NCBI GenBank assembly: GCA_020444325.1
Contig: JAHLLD010000016.1
Span: 62,001-126,000, forward strand
Source of the DNA: a bacterium
Lineage (GTDB): Bacteria > Bacteroidota > Ignavibacteria > SZUA-365
Length of the DNA: 64,000 nt
Direction of reading: 5' to 3'
A program made the translations under genes and the position numbers. Below are positions 28,177-34,443 of this stretch, piece after piece (the stretch's first letter is position 1; each line of letters starts with the position of its first letter). The notes under the pieces are model-generated. The model was not told the DNA's origin and did not search any database. It saw nothing but the letters and a program-made list of their open reading frames with translations.

Positions 28177-30177
28177 TCAGTCCAGACCGGTTTCCACGAC
28201 AATCTGCACGGTACGGCAATAATTGCGTCCCTCAGGCAGATCGTTGTCAAAGAGCAGACGGTCACTTCCCACCGCCTCAAGCTGCACGACTGCGCCTCGC
28301 AGAGCTTTGTTGAGCGCATCGCGCACTGAGGTGCAGCGGTCGAGTGCGAGTTCACGGTTGATTTCCTGGCTGCCGGTACGATCGGCGTAGCCGTAGATGG
28401 TCACGCGCGAACGCGGGGTGATGGCATCGCGTACGAGATCGAGAATGCGTTTGTTCTCCGCACCGATATCGGAGGATTTGAAGTCGAAGAGGATAAGACT
28501 GAAGCGGTCGATGCGGCGATTTCCGCGCTGTTCGACCACTTCGGTTGTACGCGTTTCCGTGTCGAATGGAATCGCTGTACGAGCAGTACTCGACTGTCCC
28601 GCCCTGTCTTCAACCTGCAGTGTGATGTCCACATTGCGTCCCGCTTCCGGGATACGCGTGGTATCGATGCGCCAGTCCACGCTTTCGGGCGCGTCGCCAT
28701 CGCCGTTGTATTCGGCGTAGGACTCGTTGCCCTGGGTGACGCGGAGCGACCAGTGGCGGAGTCCCGCATCGGACATGATTTCAGGAATGAGGGCGATGGT
28801 GGGAGTGGAGACGCTCTGGTCGACAGACTGCCAGCGCACGGGTGCGAGCACGGCGTAGGTGTCGGAAGTGATTTCCACGCGACGCGCTTCCTGCTGTCCC
28901 TCCACCGTTTCGGTACTCGGCGCTTCGGCCGGGAGATTGCGGTCGCGCAGGCGGATACGTTTTGCGTCAATATTCCAGACGCGCACCAGATAATCGCGCA
29001 CCGCTTCGGCGCGGCTGCGCGAGAGGCGGCGGTTGTTGCGCTCCGCTCCGGTGGCATTGTTGCAGCCGGTGAGCGTGATGGTAGAGGAGGGATTACGCTG
29101 CATGCGGCTGCCGACCACATTCAGCAGGTCCGCATAAATGGAAAGTGTATTATTCGGGAGACTGCTTTCATCGAAGCCCGTCGTCGCGCCGGTGGCAAGC
29201 ATATGCATGCTGGTGGAATCGAGATCCGCATTGTTTTGCGGGAAGAACACGTAAGGCAGCAGCGGGAAGAGTTCGCTGCGTGTGAGACGTTCCACCACCA
29301 CACGCGCATTGTCGCGCAGACTGCCGTCCGCCGCACGCGCCAGTGCACGGATACCCGTTTTGAGCGAGGGTGGGGGAGGAGGCGGTGGTGGTGGCGGGGG
29401 AGGAGGCGCTTTCGGGATGTGGTACATGAGCGCCAGGGAGCCTTCGAAGCCATGGACATTCCAGTCGACCCCGCTCGTCAGGGACGTTGCAGCAAGCCGC
29501 ACCGCGGCCTCAGGCCAGAGGGACCACTGTCCCCCCAGCGGCATCCCGTAACGGAGTCCCGCCGAAAACGCCGCATACATTGATGCGCCGTCGGGCATCG
29601 CACCGGAGAACTGGTTGCGTTCACGCTGAAGATCGTCGAAGGTGGCGTCTTCTGGACGCAGGAGATCTTCGGTCTGTGCATAGTCATTGGTCAGCAGGTA
29701 GCCGAGGTGCACGCCCGTGAACAGCGTGAACGCGCTGCCGGGAATCGGGCGGTAGCCGATGGTGGGACGAAAGTCGAGCATACCGACCGTTGCATCCAGC
29801 TGATGTTCGACCGTCGCCATCTCGGGTCCCCGCGCCGTGAGCACCGGACCAATATCCTCTTCCTGCGTGAGCATGCCGGAGAGATCGCCGTAGCGCAGCA
29901 GGAGATGCAGCGTCCACTGCGCGTCGATGACGAAGCGTGAGGCGAGTCCAAACGCCGGACCCATACCGTCCCCACCGTCATAGCCCGTACAGCAGCTCGG
30001 CACACCGGGCAGCTCCGAGAACGCCGCATCATGCACGTTATACGACACACCGCCCACAACACCGATCGCGGGACGATCCATCACAGGTTCATCAGCGTCC
30101 TTCTTCTGCGCAACGCCGTGTGAAATAATGAAAAGCGTCAGAATTACCGGGAGGAATCCCTTCAATAGTGGATACAC
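28177..30177 (-). CDS. Outer-membrane barrel protein with polyproline linker and two OmpA-like domains
   Basis: A 666-residue protein. A signal peptide (MYPLLKGFLPVILTLFIISHGVAQ) is followed by a beta-barrel-like N-terminal domain (TLHLLLRYGDLSGML, GYRPIPGSAFTLFTGVHLGYLL, MYAAFSAGLRYGMPLGGQWSLWPEAAVRLAA), then a run of about a dozen prolines. An OmpA-like domain follows, with TLTGCNNATG and RLSRSRAEAVRDYLVRVWNI. After a beta-rich spacer comes a second, more canonical OmpA domain (VTIYGYADRTGSQEINRELALDRCTSVRDALNKAL). Two OmpA domains in tandem are unusual; the first has TGCNNATG where GHTD is expected, so it may not bind peptidoglycan. It lies 37 bp upstream of the VWA/WD40 giant and probably anchors or presents it (inference). 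Confidence 0.82.
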   Translation of the reverse strand: MYPLLKGFLPVILTLFIISHGVAQKKDADEPVMDRPAIGVVGGVSYNVHDAAFSELPGVPSCCTGYDGGDGMGPAFGLASRFVIDAQWTLHLLLRYGDLSGMLTQEEDIGPVLTARGPEMATVEHQLDATVGMLDFRPTIGYRPIPGSAFTLFTGVHLGYLLTNDYAQTEDLLRPEDATFDDLQRERNQFSGAMPDGASMYAAFSAGLRYGMPLGGQWSLWPEAAVRLAATSLTSGVDWNVHGFEGSLALMYHIPKAPPPPPPPPPPPPPSLKTGIRALARAADGSLRDNARVVVERLTRSELFPLLPYVFFPQNNADLDSTSMHMLATGATTGFDESSLPNNTLSIYADLLNVVGSRMQRNPSSTITLTGCNNATGAERNNRRLSRSRAEAVRDYLVRVWNIDAKRIRLRDRNLPAEAPSTETVEGQQEARRVEITSDTYAVLAPVRWQSVDQSVSTPTIALIPEIMSDAGLRHWSLRVTQGNESYAEYNGDGDAPESVDWRIDTTRIPEAGRNVDITLQVEDRAGQSSTARTAIPFDTETRTTEVVEQRGNRRIDRFSLILFDFKSSDIGAENKRILDLVRDAITPRSRVTIYGYADRTGSQEINRELALDRCTSVRDALNKALRGAVVQLEAVGSDRLLFDNDLPEGRNYCRTVQIVVETGLD

Positions 30178-30269
30178 GGAGTACCTGTCCTGAGTGAGCG
30201 TGGATGAAGCGGACGTCCGTCAAGGAGACAACCGGAAGTTACGGTACGATGCACTTAAATAAAACAGAG

Positions 30270-30434
30270 GGGGGAACACTGATTAACTCGGGAACACGGA
30301 CAAAACGGAGAACACCAATCAATGGGAACACGGATTTCACGGATTTGTACGGATTTCCACGGAGATAGGGGAAAGCGCTCGCAATACCCTCCGTGGAAAT
30401 CAGTAAGACCCGTGCAAATCCGTGTTCCCACTGA
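30270..30434. repeat. Dispersed palindromic repeat, copy R4
   Basis: The segment 30290-30418 is identical over about 129 bp to 30843-30971 (R5), offset 553 bp. The two are direct repeats flanking the VOC-family gene. The right end (30400-30434) overlaps the 3' end of that gene and supplies its final residues and stop. The other ~90 bp between the OmpA-barrel gene start and R4 form its promoter side, with nothing recognised. Confidence 0.8.
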
Positions 30435-30819
30435 AGGAAGTGTCATCATTGATACTCATGAGTTCGATCGGGGCACCGTTTTCGATGATCATGGCAACGC
30501 GGATGCCGTCGGATGGGGCGTTGGGCCAGGTTAGTACTTCGCGTCCCTCGAGTGCTGCATCGAGGTCATCAACCACAAAGGCGAGATGGGGCACGCGTTG
30601 GATGAGTTCGGCAATGGGACTCCCTTCCTCGAAGCGCATCCATTCGACGCCGAATTCACTTTCCGCGAAACCGCTGACATACATCCCGAACTGCGGCAGA
30701 TAGCGTTCTCCCGCCCGCACCTCATCCGTCGGGATACCGCAGTGATGATACCGCCATCCCCGCTGCGCTATCGCAGATGGAAATTCATGTTCCCTGCGAG
30801 AATGTGTTGGTTCTGGCAT
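30400..30819 (-). CDS. VOC-superfamily (glyoxalase-like) protein with repeat-encoded C-terminus
   Basis: A 139-residue single VOC domain. The fold words are GWRYHHCGIPTDEV (first metal-side His), RYLPQFGMYVSGFAESEFGV, HLAFVVDDLDAALEGREVL (second half) and RVAMIIENGAPIELMSI with the final Glu. AGGAG lies 8 bases before the ATG, supporting the start. The substrate cannot be told from sequence; VOC members include glyoxalases, dioxygenases and antibiotic-binding proteins. The last residues, SGNTDLHGSY, come from the adjacent dispersed repeat, whose reading frame translates as NTDLHG elsewhere, so the original stop has been replaced. Bounded by identical direct repeats R4 and R5 like a cassette. 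Confidence 0.82.
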   Translation of the reverse strand: MPEPTHSRREHEFPSAIAQRGWRYHHCGIPTDEVRAGERYLPQFGMYVSGFAESEFGVEWMRFEEGSPIAELIQRVPHLAFVVDDLDAALEGREVLTWPNAPSDGIRVAMIIENGAPIELMSINDDTSFSGNTDLHGSY

Positions 30820-30838
30820 GTGAAGGGCTCCTGAATTG

Positions 30839-31041
30839 AGTTGGGAACACGGACAAAACGGAGAACACCAATCAATGGGAACACGGATTTCACGGATTTG
30901 TACGGATTTCCACGGAGATAGGGGAAAGCGCTCGCAATACCCTCCGTGGAAATCAGTAAGACCCGTGCAAACCCGTGTTACCGTTGAAGACGTGTTATCG
31001 TTGAGGGCGTGTTATCGTTGAGGGCGTGTTCCCGTTGATGG
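30839..31041. repeat. Dispersed palindromic repeat, copy R5, with a 17-bp tandem tail
   Basis: Same unit as R4, extended at its right end by four 17-bp tandem copies of the CGTGTTATCGTTGAGGG type (30974-30990, 30991-31007, 31008-31024, 31025-31041). Copies two and three are identical; copies one and four are diverged. The tandem part overlaps the stop codon of the 31.0-31.4 kb membrane-protein gene. Confidence 0.8.
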
Positions 31042-31407
31042 GACTTCATTGATTCGCAGGGCGATGATGGCGAAGGTGAGCAGGATGAGAGACGATACAG
31101 TGATGAAGGTATCGTGGAAGTAGAAGAGTCCGGCCAATGCGGTGATCGACCACATGGCGAGTCCTGTCCACGTCATCACACGATCGAACTTCGCGCGGCG
31201 TGGTGAACGCGGGAAGGACACCCGTGGCGGCTTCCCCTCCTGTTCTTCGATGACAGGCTCCTGTCCGGGAAACAGGCGCAGTATGAAGCGAGCATACGGC
31301 CGTGCCAGTCGCGGATTGGTTTTCGCCAGCAGCAGGAGGCTCACAACAATCACCAACAACAGCGCCATAAACGCCGCAATCCCGTAAAAGAATATTCCGA
31401 TGTTCAT
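31012..31407 (-). CDS. Small membrane protein of unknown function
   Basis: A 131-residue protein with AAGGAGAAAAGG just before its ATG. Three hydrophobic segments are visible: residues ~4-29 (IFFYGIAAFMALLLVIVVSL), ~82-98 (WTGLAMWSITALAGLFYF) and ~101-117 (FITVSSLILLTFAIIAL). A basic, proline-rich cytoplasmic loop lies between the first two (ARPYARFILRLFPGQEPVIE, PRSPRRAKFDR). No family was recognised. The tail VPSTGTRPQR is read through the terminal part of repeat R5 and its 17-bp tandem copies. Flanked by repeats R5 and R6. Confidence 0.7.
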   Translation of the reverse strand: MNIGIFFYGIAAFMALLLVIVVSLLLLAKTNPRLARPYARFILRLFPGQEPVIEEQEGKPPRVSFPRSPRRAKFDRVMTWTGLAMWSITALAGLFYFHDTFITVSSLILLTFAIIALRINEVPSTGTRPQR

Positions 31408-31436
31408 CCTTTTCTCCTTGTCATCTCCTTAAAGAT

Positions 31437-31560
31437 ATCAATGGGAACACAGATTCGCACGGATTTATACGGATTTCCACGGAGACAGGGGAAAGCGCTC
31501 GCAAAAACCTCCGTGGAAATCCGTAAGACCCGTGCGGATCCGTGTTCTCATCGATTGATT
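31437..31560. repeat. Dispersed palindromic repeat, copy R6
   Basis: A clean ~124-bp unit: left arm ATCAATGGGAACACAG with ACGGATTT words at 10- to 11-bp intervals, a centre with GGGGAAAGCGCTCGC, and a right arm with CCGTGTTCTCATCGATTGAT. Very similar to R7; the two flank the toxin-antitoxin pair. The right end lies about 10 bp before the proposed TA promoter. Confidence 0.82.
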
Positions 31561-31570
31561 GAACTCTGCC

Positions 31571-31599
31571 TTGATGCTGTATCCCATTTGTGCTACATT
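31571..31599 (+). promoter_or_regulatory. Candidate promoter of the RelB/YafQ operon
   Basis: TTGATG, a 17-base spacer, then TACATT, placed 30 bases before the antitoxin ATG and just after repeat R6. Each hexamer matches the housekeeping sigma consensus at 4 of 6 positions. The sigma specificity of this organism is unknown, so this is tentative. Confidence 0.4.
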
Positions 31600-31628
31600 T
31601 TGAGAGCAACTTATTGAAGGAGACTGCA

Positions 31629-31889
31629 ATGAACAAGACATCCATGGTACGAGCGCGAATAGAACCGGATTTGAAGACGGATGCGGAGTTGGTATTTCGT
31701 CAGCTCGGCCTCAGTGCTACGCAGGCGATCACGCTGTTTTACAAACAGGTCGTGCTGCGGGGGGGACTCCCTTTCGACATTGAAATTCCCAGGAACACAA
31801 CACAAAAAACCTTCGATGAGACGGACGCCGGGAAGAATGTCATCGTATGCAAGGATGTTGATGACATGTTCCGTGCGCTCGATATTTGA
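31629..31889 (+). CDS. RelB/DinJ-family antitoxin
   Basis: 86 residues. The N-terminal ribbon-helix-helix part is MVRARIEPDLKTDAELVFRQLGLSATQAITLFYKQVVLRGGLPFDI, which is the RelB/DinJ signature. The acidic C-terminal tail (KTFDETDAGKNVIVCKDVDDMF) would wrap the toxin. GAAGGAG lies 7 bases upstream of the ATG at 31629. The stop overlaps the toxin ATG (TGATG), the usual TA coupling. By analogy with DinJ-YafQ, the antitoxin neutralises the toxin and autorepresses the operon. Confidence 0.92.
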   Translation: MNKTSMVRARIEPDLKTDAELVFRQLGLSATQAITLFYKQVVLRGGLPFDIEIPRNTTQKTFDETDAGKNVIVCKDVDDMFRALDI

Positions 31890-32158
31890 TGCGTACTCCG
31901 TCGTATACACGGCAGTTCGAACGTGACGTGCAGCGCATGAAGCGTCGCGGCAAGCCTATGGAGAAACTCAAAAGCATGATCCGGACGCTTGTGGAGGAAC
32001 GCACACCCGATCCCCTGCACAGGGATCACGCATTGATAGGGAACTGGAAGGGACGAAGGGAGTGTCATCTCGAGTACGACTGGCTGCTCATCTACAAGAT
32101 CGACGCCGATCGCATCATCTTCGAACGCACCGGCACCCACACCGACCTCTTCAAATAA
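31889..32158 (+). CDS. YafQ-family mRNA interferase toxin
   Basis: 89 residues with the RelE/YafQ fold. All residues known to matter in E. coli YafQ are present at a constant offset of three: H47, H60, D64, W65, R80, H84 and F88 (E. coli H50, H63, D67, W68, R83, H87, F91), in DHALIGNWKGRRECHLEYDW and FERTGTHTDLF. The protein is therefore probably an active ribosome-dependent mRNA endonuclease. The ATG at 31889 overlaps the antitoxin stop; a TTG at 31886 is also possible. The stop is 6 bp before repeat R7. Confidence 0.92.
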   Translation: MRTPSYTRQFERDVQRMKRRGKPMEKLKSMIRTLVEERTPDPLHRDHALIGNWKGRRECHLEYDWLLIYKIDADRIIFERTGTHTDLFK

Positions 32159-32164
32159 CCTCCA

Positions 32165-32317
32165 ATCAATGGGAACGCGGATTTTCACGGATTTATACGG
32201 ATTTCCACGGAGACAGGGGAAAGCGCTCGCAAAAACTTCCGTGGAAATCCGTAAGACCCGTGCGGATCCGTGTTCCCATTGATTGGTGTTGTCCGTTTTG
32301 TCCGTGTTCCCATTGAC
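32165..32317. repeat. Dispersed palindromic repeat, copy R7
   Basis: A ~120-bp core starting ATCAATGGGAACGCGG and ending CCGTGTTCCCATTGATTGG, so the termini are 15/16 inverted repeats. A short extra GTCCGTTTTGTCCGTGTTCCCATTGA follows. It begins 6 bp after the toxin stop. Its last bases provide the start of the dinB -35 hexamer. Confidence 0.82.
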
Positions 32318-32361
32318 ATTGTCGCGGTCACTTTGTACTATTGGTTAGACAAATATCTAAC
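32313..32361 (+). promoter_or_regulatory. dinB promoter with overlapping dyad operator
   Basis: TTGACA (32313-32318), a 17-base spacer, TACTAT (32336-32341): a near-consensus sigma70-type promoter. Immediately downstream, over the expected start site, is the perfect dyad GTTAGA-N6-TCTAAC (32344-32361). The position is ideal for a repressor. It does not match the E. coli, Bacillus or alphaproteobacterial LexA boxes; a lineage-specific LexA or another dimeric repressor is plausible. The -35 hexamer is formed at the junction with repeat R7. Confidence 0.72.
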
Positions 32362-32385
32362 ACTCGTACGGCAGAGGAAATGGTG

Positions 32386-33594
32386 ATGAGTGAAGCGGGA
32401 GCGCCACCGACGCGCTGCATGCATCTGGACATGGATACGTTTTTTGTTTCCGTGGAGCGGCTGATGGATCCGTCGCTGAACGGGAGGCCGGTGATCGTGG
32501 GCGGCACGCCGTTTCAGCGCGGGGTTGTGGCGGGTTGTTCGCGGGAGGCGCGGCGCTACGGTGTGCATTCCGCCATGCCGTTGCGGCAGGCGTATGAATG
32601 CTGTCCCCAGGCGGTCTTTCTCCATCCCAATTTCACGCATTACGCCGAGTATTCGGACCGCGTGGCCGAGCTGCTGGAAGATTCCGTTCCCGTGCTCGAA
32701 AAGGCGTCCATCGACGAATTCTACCTCGACATCAGCGGCTGCGGCCGCGTGCTGGGCGAGGAAGGGGGATGGGGGCAGCGTCTGAAGCACAGCATCATGG
32801 GCGAACTGCAGCTGCCGCTCACTTACGGTATTGCGCGCAACAAGCTTGTGGCCAAGGTGGCCACCAATGTGGGGAAGGGACATGGAGATGTGCGGGTGGA
32901 CGATGGACGCGAGGCGGAGTTTCTCGCGCCGCATCGCGTGCGCATTCTGCCCGGCGTGGGCGAGGTGATGGAGCGCGACCTGCTGGCCATGGGCATGCCG
33001 CGCATCGGCAGCATCGCCCGTCTTTCCATACAGCTGTTCACCAACATGTTCGGCAGGCATGGACGCTCGCTGCACGAGCATTCACGCGGCATCGACTACA
33101 CGCCGGTGCTGCCCTACCGGCGGCAGAAGTCCCTCGGTGCAGAACACACCTATCTCGAAGATGTGCTCGATCCCCGCGCGATGACGGCCACGCTCAAACA
33201 GCTCGCCCAGCGGGTGGGACACGATCTGCGCGAGAAGGGCTTTCTCACGCGCAGCATCACCGTCAAACTGCGCTACGCAGATTTCGTCACCGCCACCAAA
33301 ACCCTGCACTGTGACTATACCAACGCCGACCACGCCCTGTACCGCATGGCCGAGCGCATTTTTCAGTCCCTCTACACCCGCCGCGTACGCGTACGCCTGC
33401 TGGGCATCTCCACGTCCGATCTCATCGAGGATTACGGACAGCTCTTCCTTTTCGAAGAGGAGGAGGAGAAGTTCGACGGATTGTATACCGGCCTCGACGA
33501 TATCCGGCGGCGCTTCGGGAAAGGGGCGATCACGTATGGTAGCGTGCTGGAGCAGAAACAGGAGGAACTGCGGAAGAGGAGGAATGCGGCGTAG
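32386..33594 (+). CDS. dinB: Y-family DNA polymerase IV
   Basis: Error-prone translesion polymerase of about 402 residues. Catalytic carboxylates are visible in CMHLDMDTFFVSVE and KASIDEFYLDISG. The fingers region is RPVIVGGTPFQRGVVAGCSREARRYG; the helix-hairpin-helix thumb includes RILPGVGEVMERDLLAMGM; the little finger follows (GAEHTYLEDVLDPRAMTATL). The C-terminal QLFLF is a beta-clamp-binding pentapeptide. AGAGGA lies 7 bases before the ATG at 32386; ATG 32380 is an alternative. It has its own promoter and operator and is preceded by the toxin-antitoxin cassette and repeat R7. SOS-type control is likely but unproven. Confidence 0.95.
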   Translation: MSEAGAPPTRCMHLDMDTFFVSVERLMDPSLNGRPVIVGGTPFQRGVVAGCSREARRYGVHSAMPLRQAYECCPQAVFLHPNFTHYAEYSDRVAELLEDSVPVLEKASIDEFYLDISGCGRVLGEEGGWGQRLKHSIMGELQLPLTYGIARNKLVAKVATNVGKGHGDVRVDDGREAEFLAPHRVRILPGVGEVMERDLLAMGMPRIGSIARLSIQLFTNMFGRHGRSLHEHSRGIDYTPVLPYRRQKSLGAEHTYLEDVLDPRAMTATLKQLAQRVGHDLREKGFLTRSITVKLRYADFVTATKTLHCDYTNADHALYRMAERIFQSLYTRRVRVRLLGISTSDLIEDYGQLFLFEEEEEKFDGLYTGLDDIRRRFGKGAITYGSVLEQKQEELRKRRNAA

Positions 33595-33630
33595 CGATGA
33601 CCTGTGTGCGTTTGGTAAGCTGCTGGTAAG

Positions 33631-33675
33631 GCGAACACGGATTTTCACGGATGAGTACGGATTTTCGCGGAGAAC
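33631..33675. repeat. Dispersed palindromic repeat, copy R8 (left-arm fragment)
   Basis: Only the left arm is present (GCGAACACGGATTTTCACGG then ATGAGTACGGATTTTCGCGG), ending just before the ribosome binding site of the next gene. Confidence 0.65.
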
Positions 33676-33693
33676 TTAATAAAGGAGATGGAT

Positions 33694-34224
33694 ATGGAAA
33701 CGAGGAAGACGGCAGGGGTGCGGTATCAGGGGGTGCTGATCACGGTGAAGGATATGGCGGTGTCGCGGCGGTTTTATGAGGAATTGCTGGGACAGGAGGT
33801 GGAATTCGATTTCGGGGAGGATGTGAGTTACCGGGCGGGCTTTGCGCTGCATGACGCCGAGCATTTCGCGGCGTTGCTGGAGGAAGGAACCGGGGCGGAA
33901 GTTCGTCATCGAGGAATGTGTCCTGGAATGGAGCTGTATTTCGAGTGCGAGGAACTTGAAGACCTGGCGCGGCTGCTGCGCAGGGAAGACATACGCTTCG
34001 TACATGAAATTCGCGAGCAGCCCTGGGCGCAGCAGGTGTTCCGCATCAAGGATCCCGATGGCTGGATCGTGGAAATCGGCGAACCGATGTACCTTGTCGT
34101 CCGGCGTCTCGCCGAGCGCGGCTACGACCTCGTCGCCATCTCGCGCCGCACCTCTCTCCCCGAAGGCACGGTCGCCACCATGCTCGCCCGCACCGCCATC
34201 TCACAGGAGCAGCTGTTCGGGTGA
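33694..34224 (+). CDS. VOC-superfamily protein with C-terminal HTH-like helix pair
   Basis: 176 residues from the ATG at 33694, which has AAAGGAG 6 bases upstream; ATG 33688 overlaps that site. The VOC domain shows GVLITVKDMAVSRRFYEELLGQ, the second strand AGFALHDAEHFAALLEE, MELYFECEELEDLARLLR and FRIKDPDGWIVEIGEPM with the metal-ligand Glu. After it comes RLAERGYDLVAISRRTSLPEG-TVATML, a helix-turn-helix-like tail found in a subgroup of VOC proteins. The substrate is unknown. It sits between repeat R8 and the heptamer array. Confidence 0.85.
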   Translation: METRKTAGVRYQGVLITVKDMAVSRRFYEELLGQEVEFDFGEDVSYRAGFALHDAEHFAALLEEGTGAEVRHRGMCPGMELYFECEELEDLARLLRREDIRFVHEIREQPWAQQVFRIKDPDGWIVEIGEPMYLVVRRLAERGYDLVAISRRTSLPEGTVATMLARTAISQEQLFG

Positions 34225-34374
34225 TTGCAAATAGCAAATTGCAGATGGCAGATGGCAGATAGCAGATTGCAGATAGCAGATTGCAGATGGCAGATAGCAG
34301 ATAGCAGATAGCAGATGGCAGATTGCAGATAGCAGATGGCTCATCGTCCCCACGCAGAGCGTGGGGACGATGAG
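34225..34374. repeat. GCAGATN heptamer array plus perfect CTCATCGTCCCCACGC hairpin
   Basis: From 34225 to 34339 there are about 16 tandem 7-bp units of the form GCAGAT followed by G, A or T (the first units read GCAAATN). Immediately after is a perfect 16-bp inverted repeat, CTCATCGTCCCCACGC (34340-34355), a 3-base AGA loop and GCGTGGGGACGATGAG (34359-34374). The same pair of elements recurs after the permease gene. No ORF of interest lies in this 219-bp gap. Confidence 0.8.
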
Positions 34375-34443
34375 GCATACTGACCACTTGCATCAGGGGT
34401 GGGGGGATCGTAGTATGAGAGCATACGCAAACATACGGGAGCG

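Noticed and set aside
26886-28313. 475-codon plus-strand open frame opposite the VWA/WD40 giant
   Set aside because: No recognisable motif; the minus-strand frame has the VWA domain and signal peptide.
30322-30534. Small proteins of the type MGTRISRICTDFHGDRGKRSQ encoded in repeats R4, R5 and R7
   Set aside because: They are translations of the palindromic repeat, occur on both strands, and have no independent start signals.
30270-33675. Chromosomal integron with attC sites
   Set aside because: The repeats are of attC-like size and foldable, but I see no GTTRRRY/RYYYAAC core sites, the genes point both ways, and there is no integrase in the window.
34225-34339. Small repeat protein or CRISPR in the heptamer array
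   Set aside because: The unit is 7 bp, not a multiple of three, with no spacers; it is a microsatellite.
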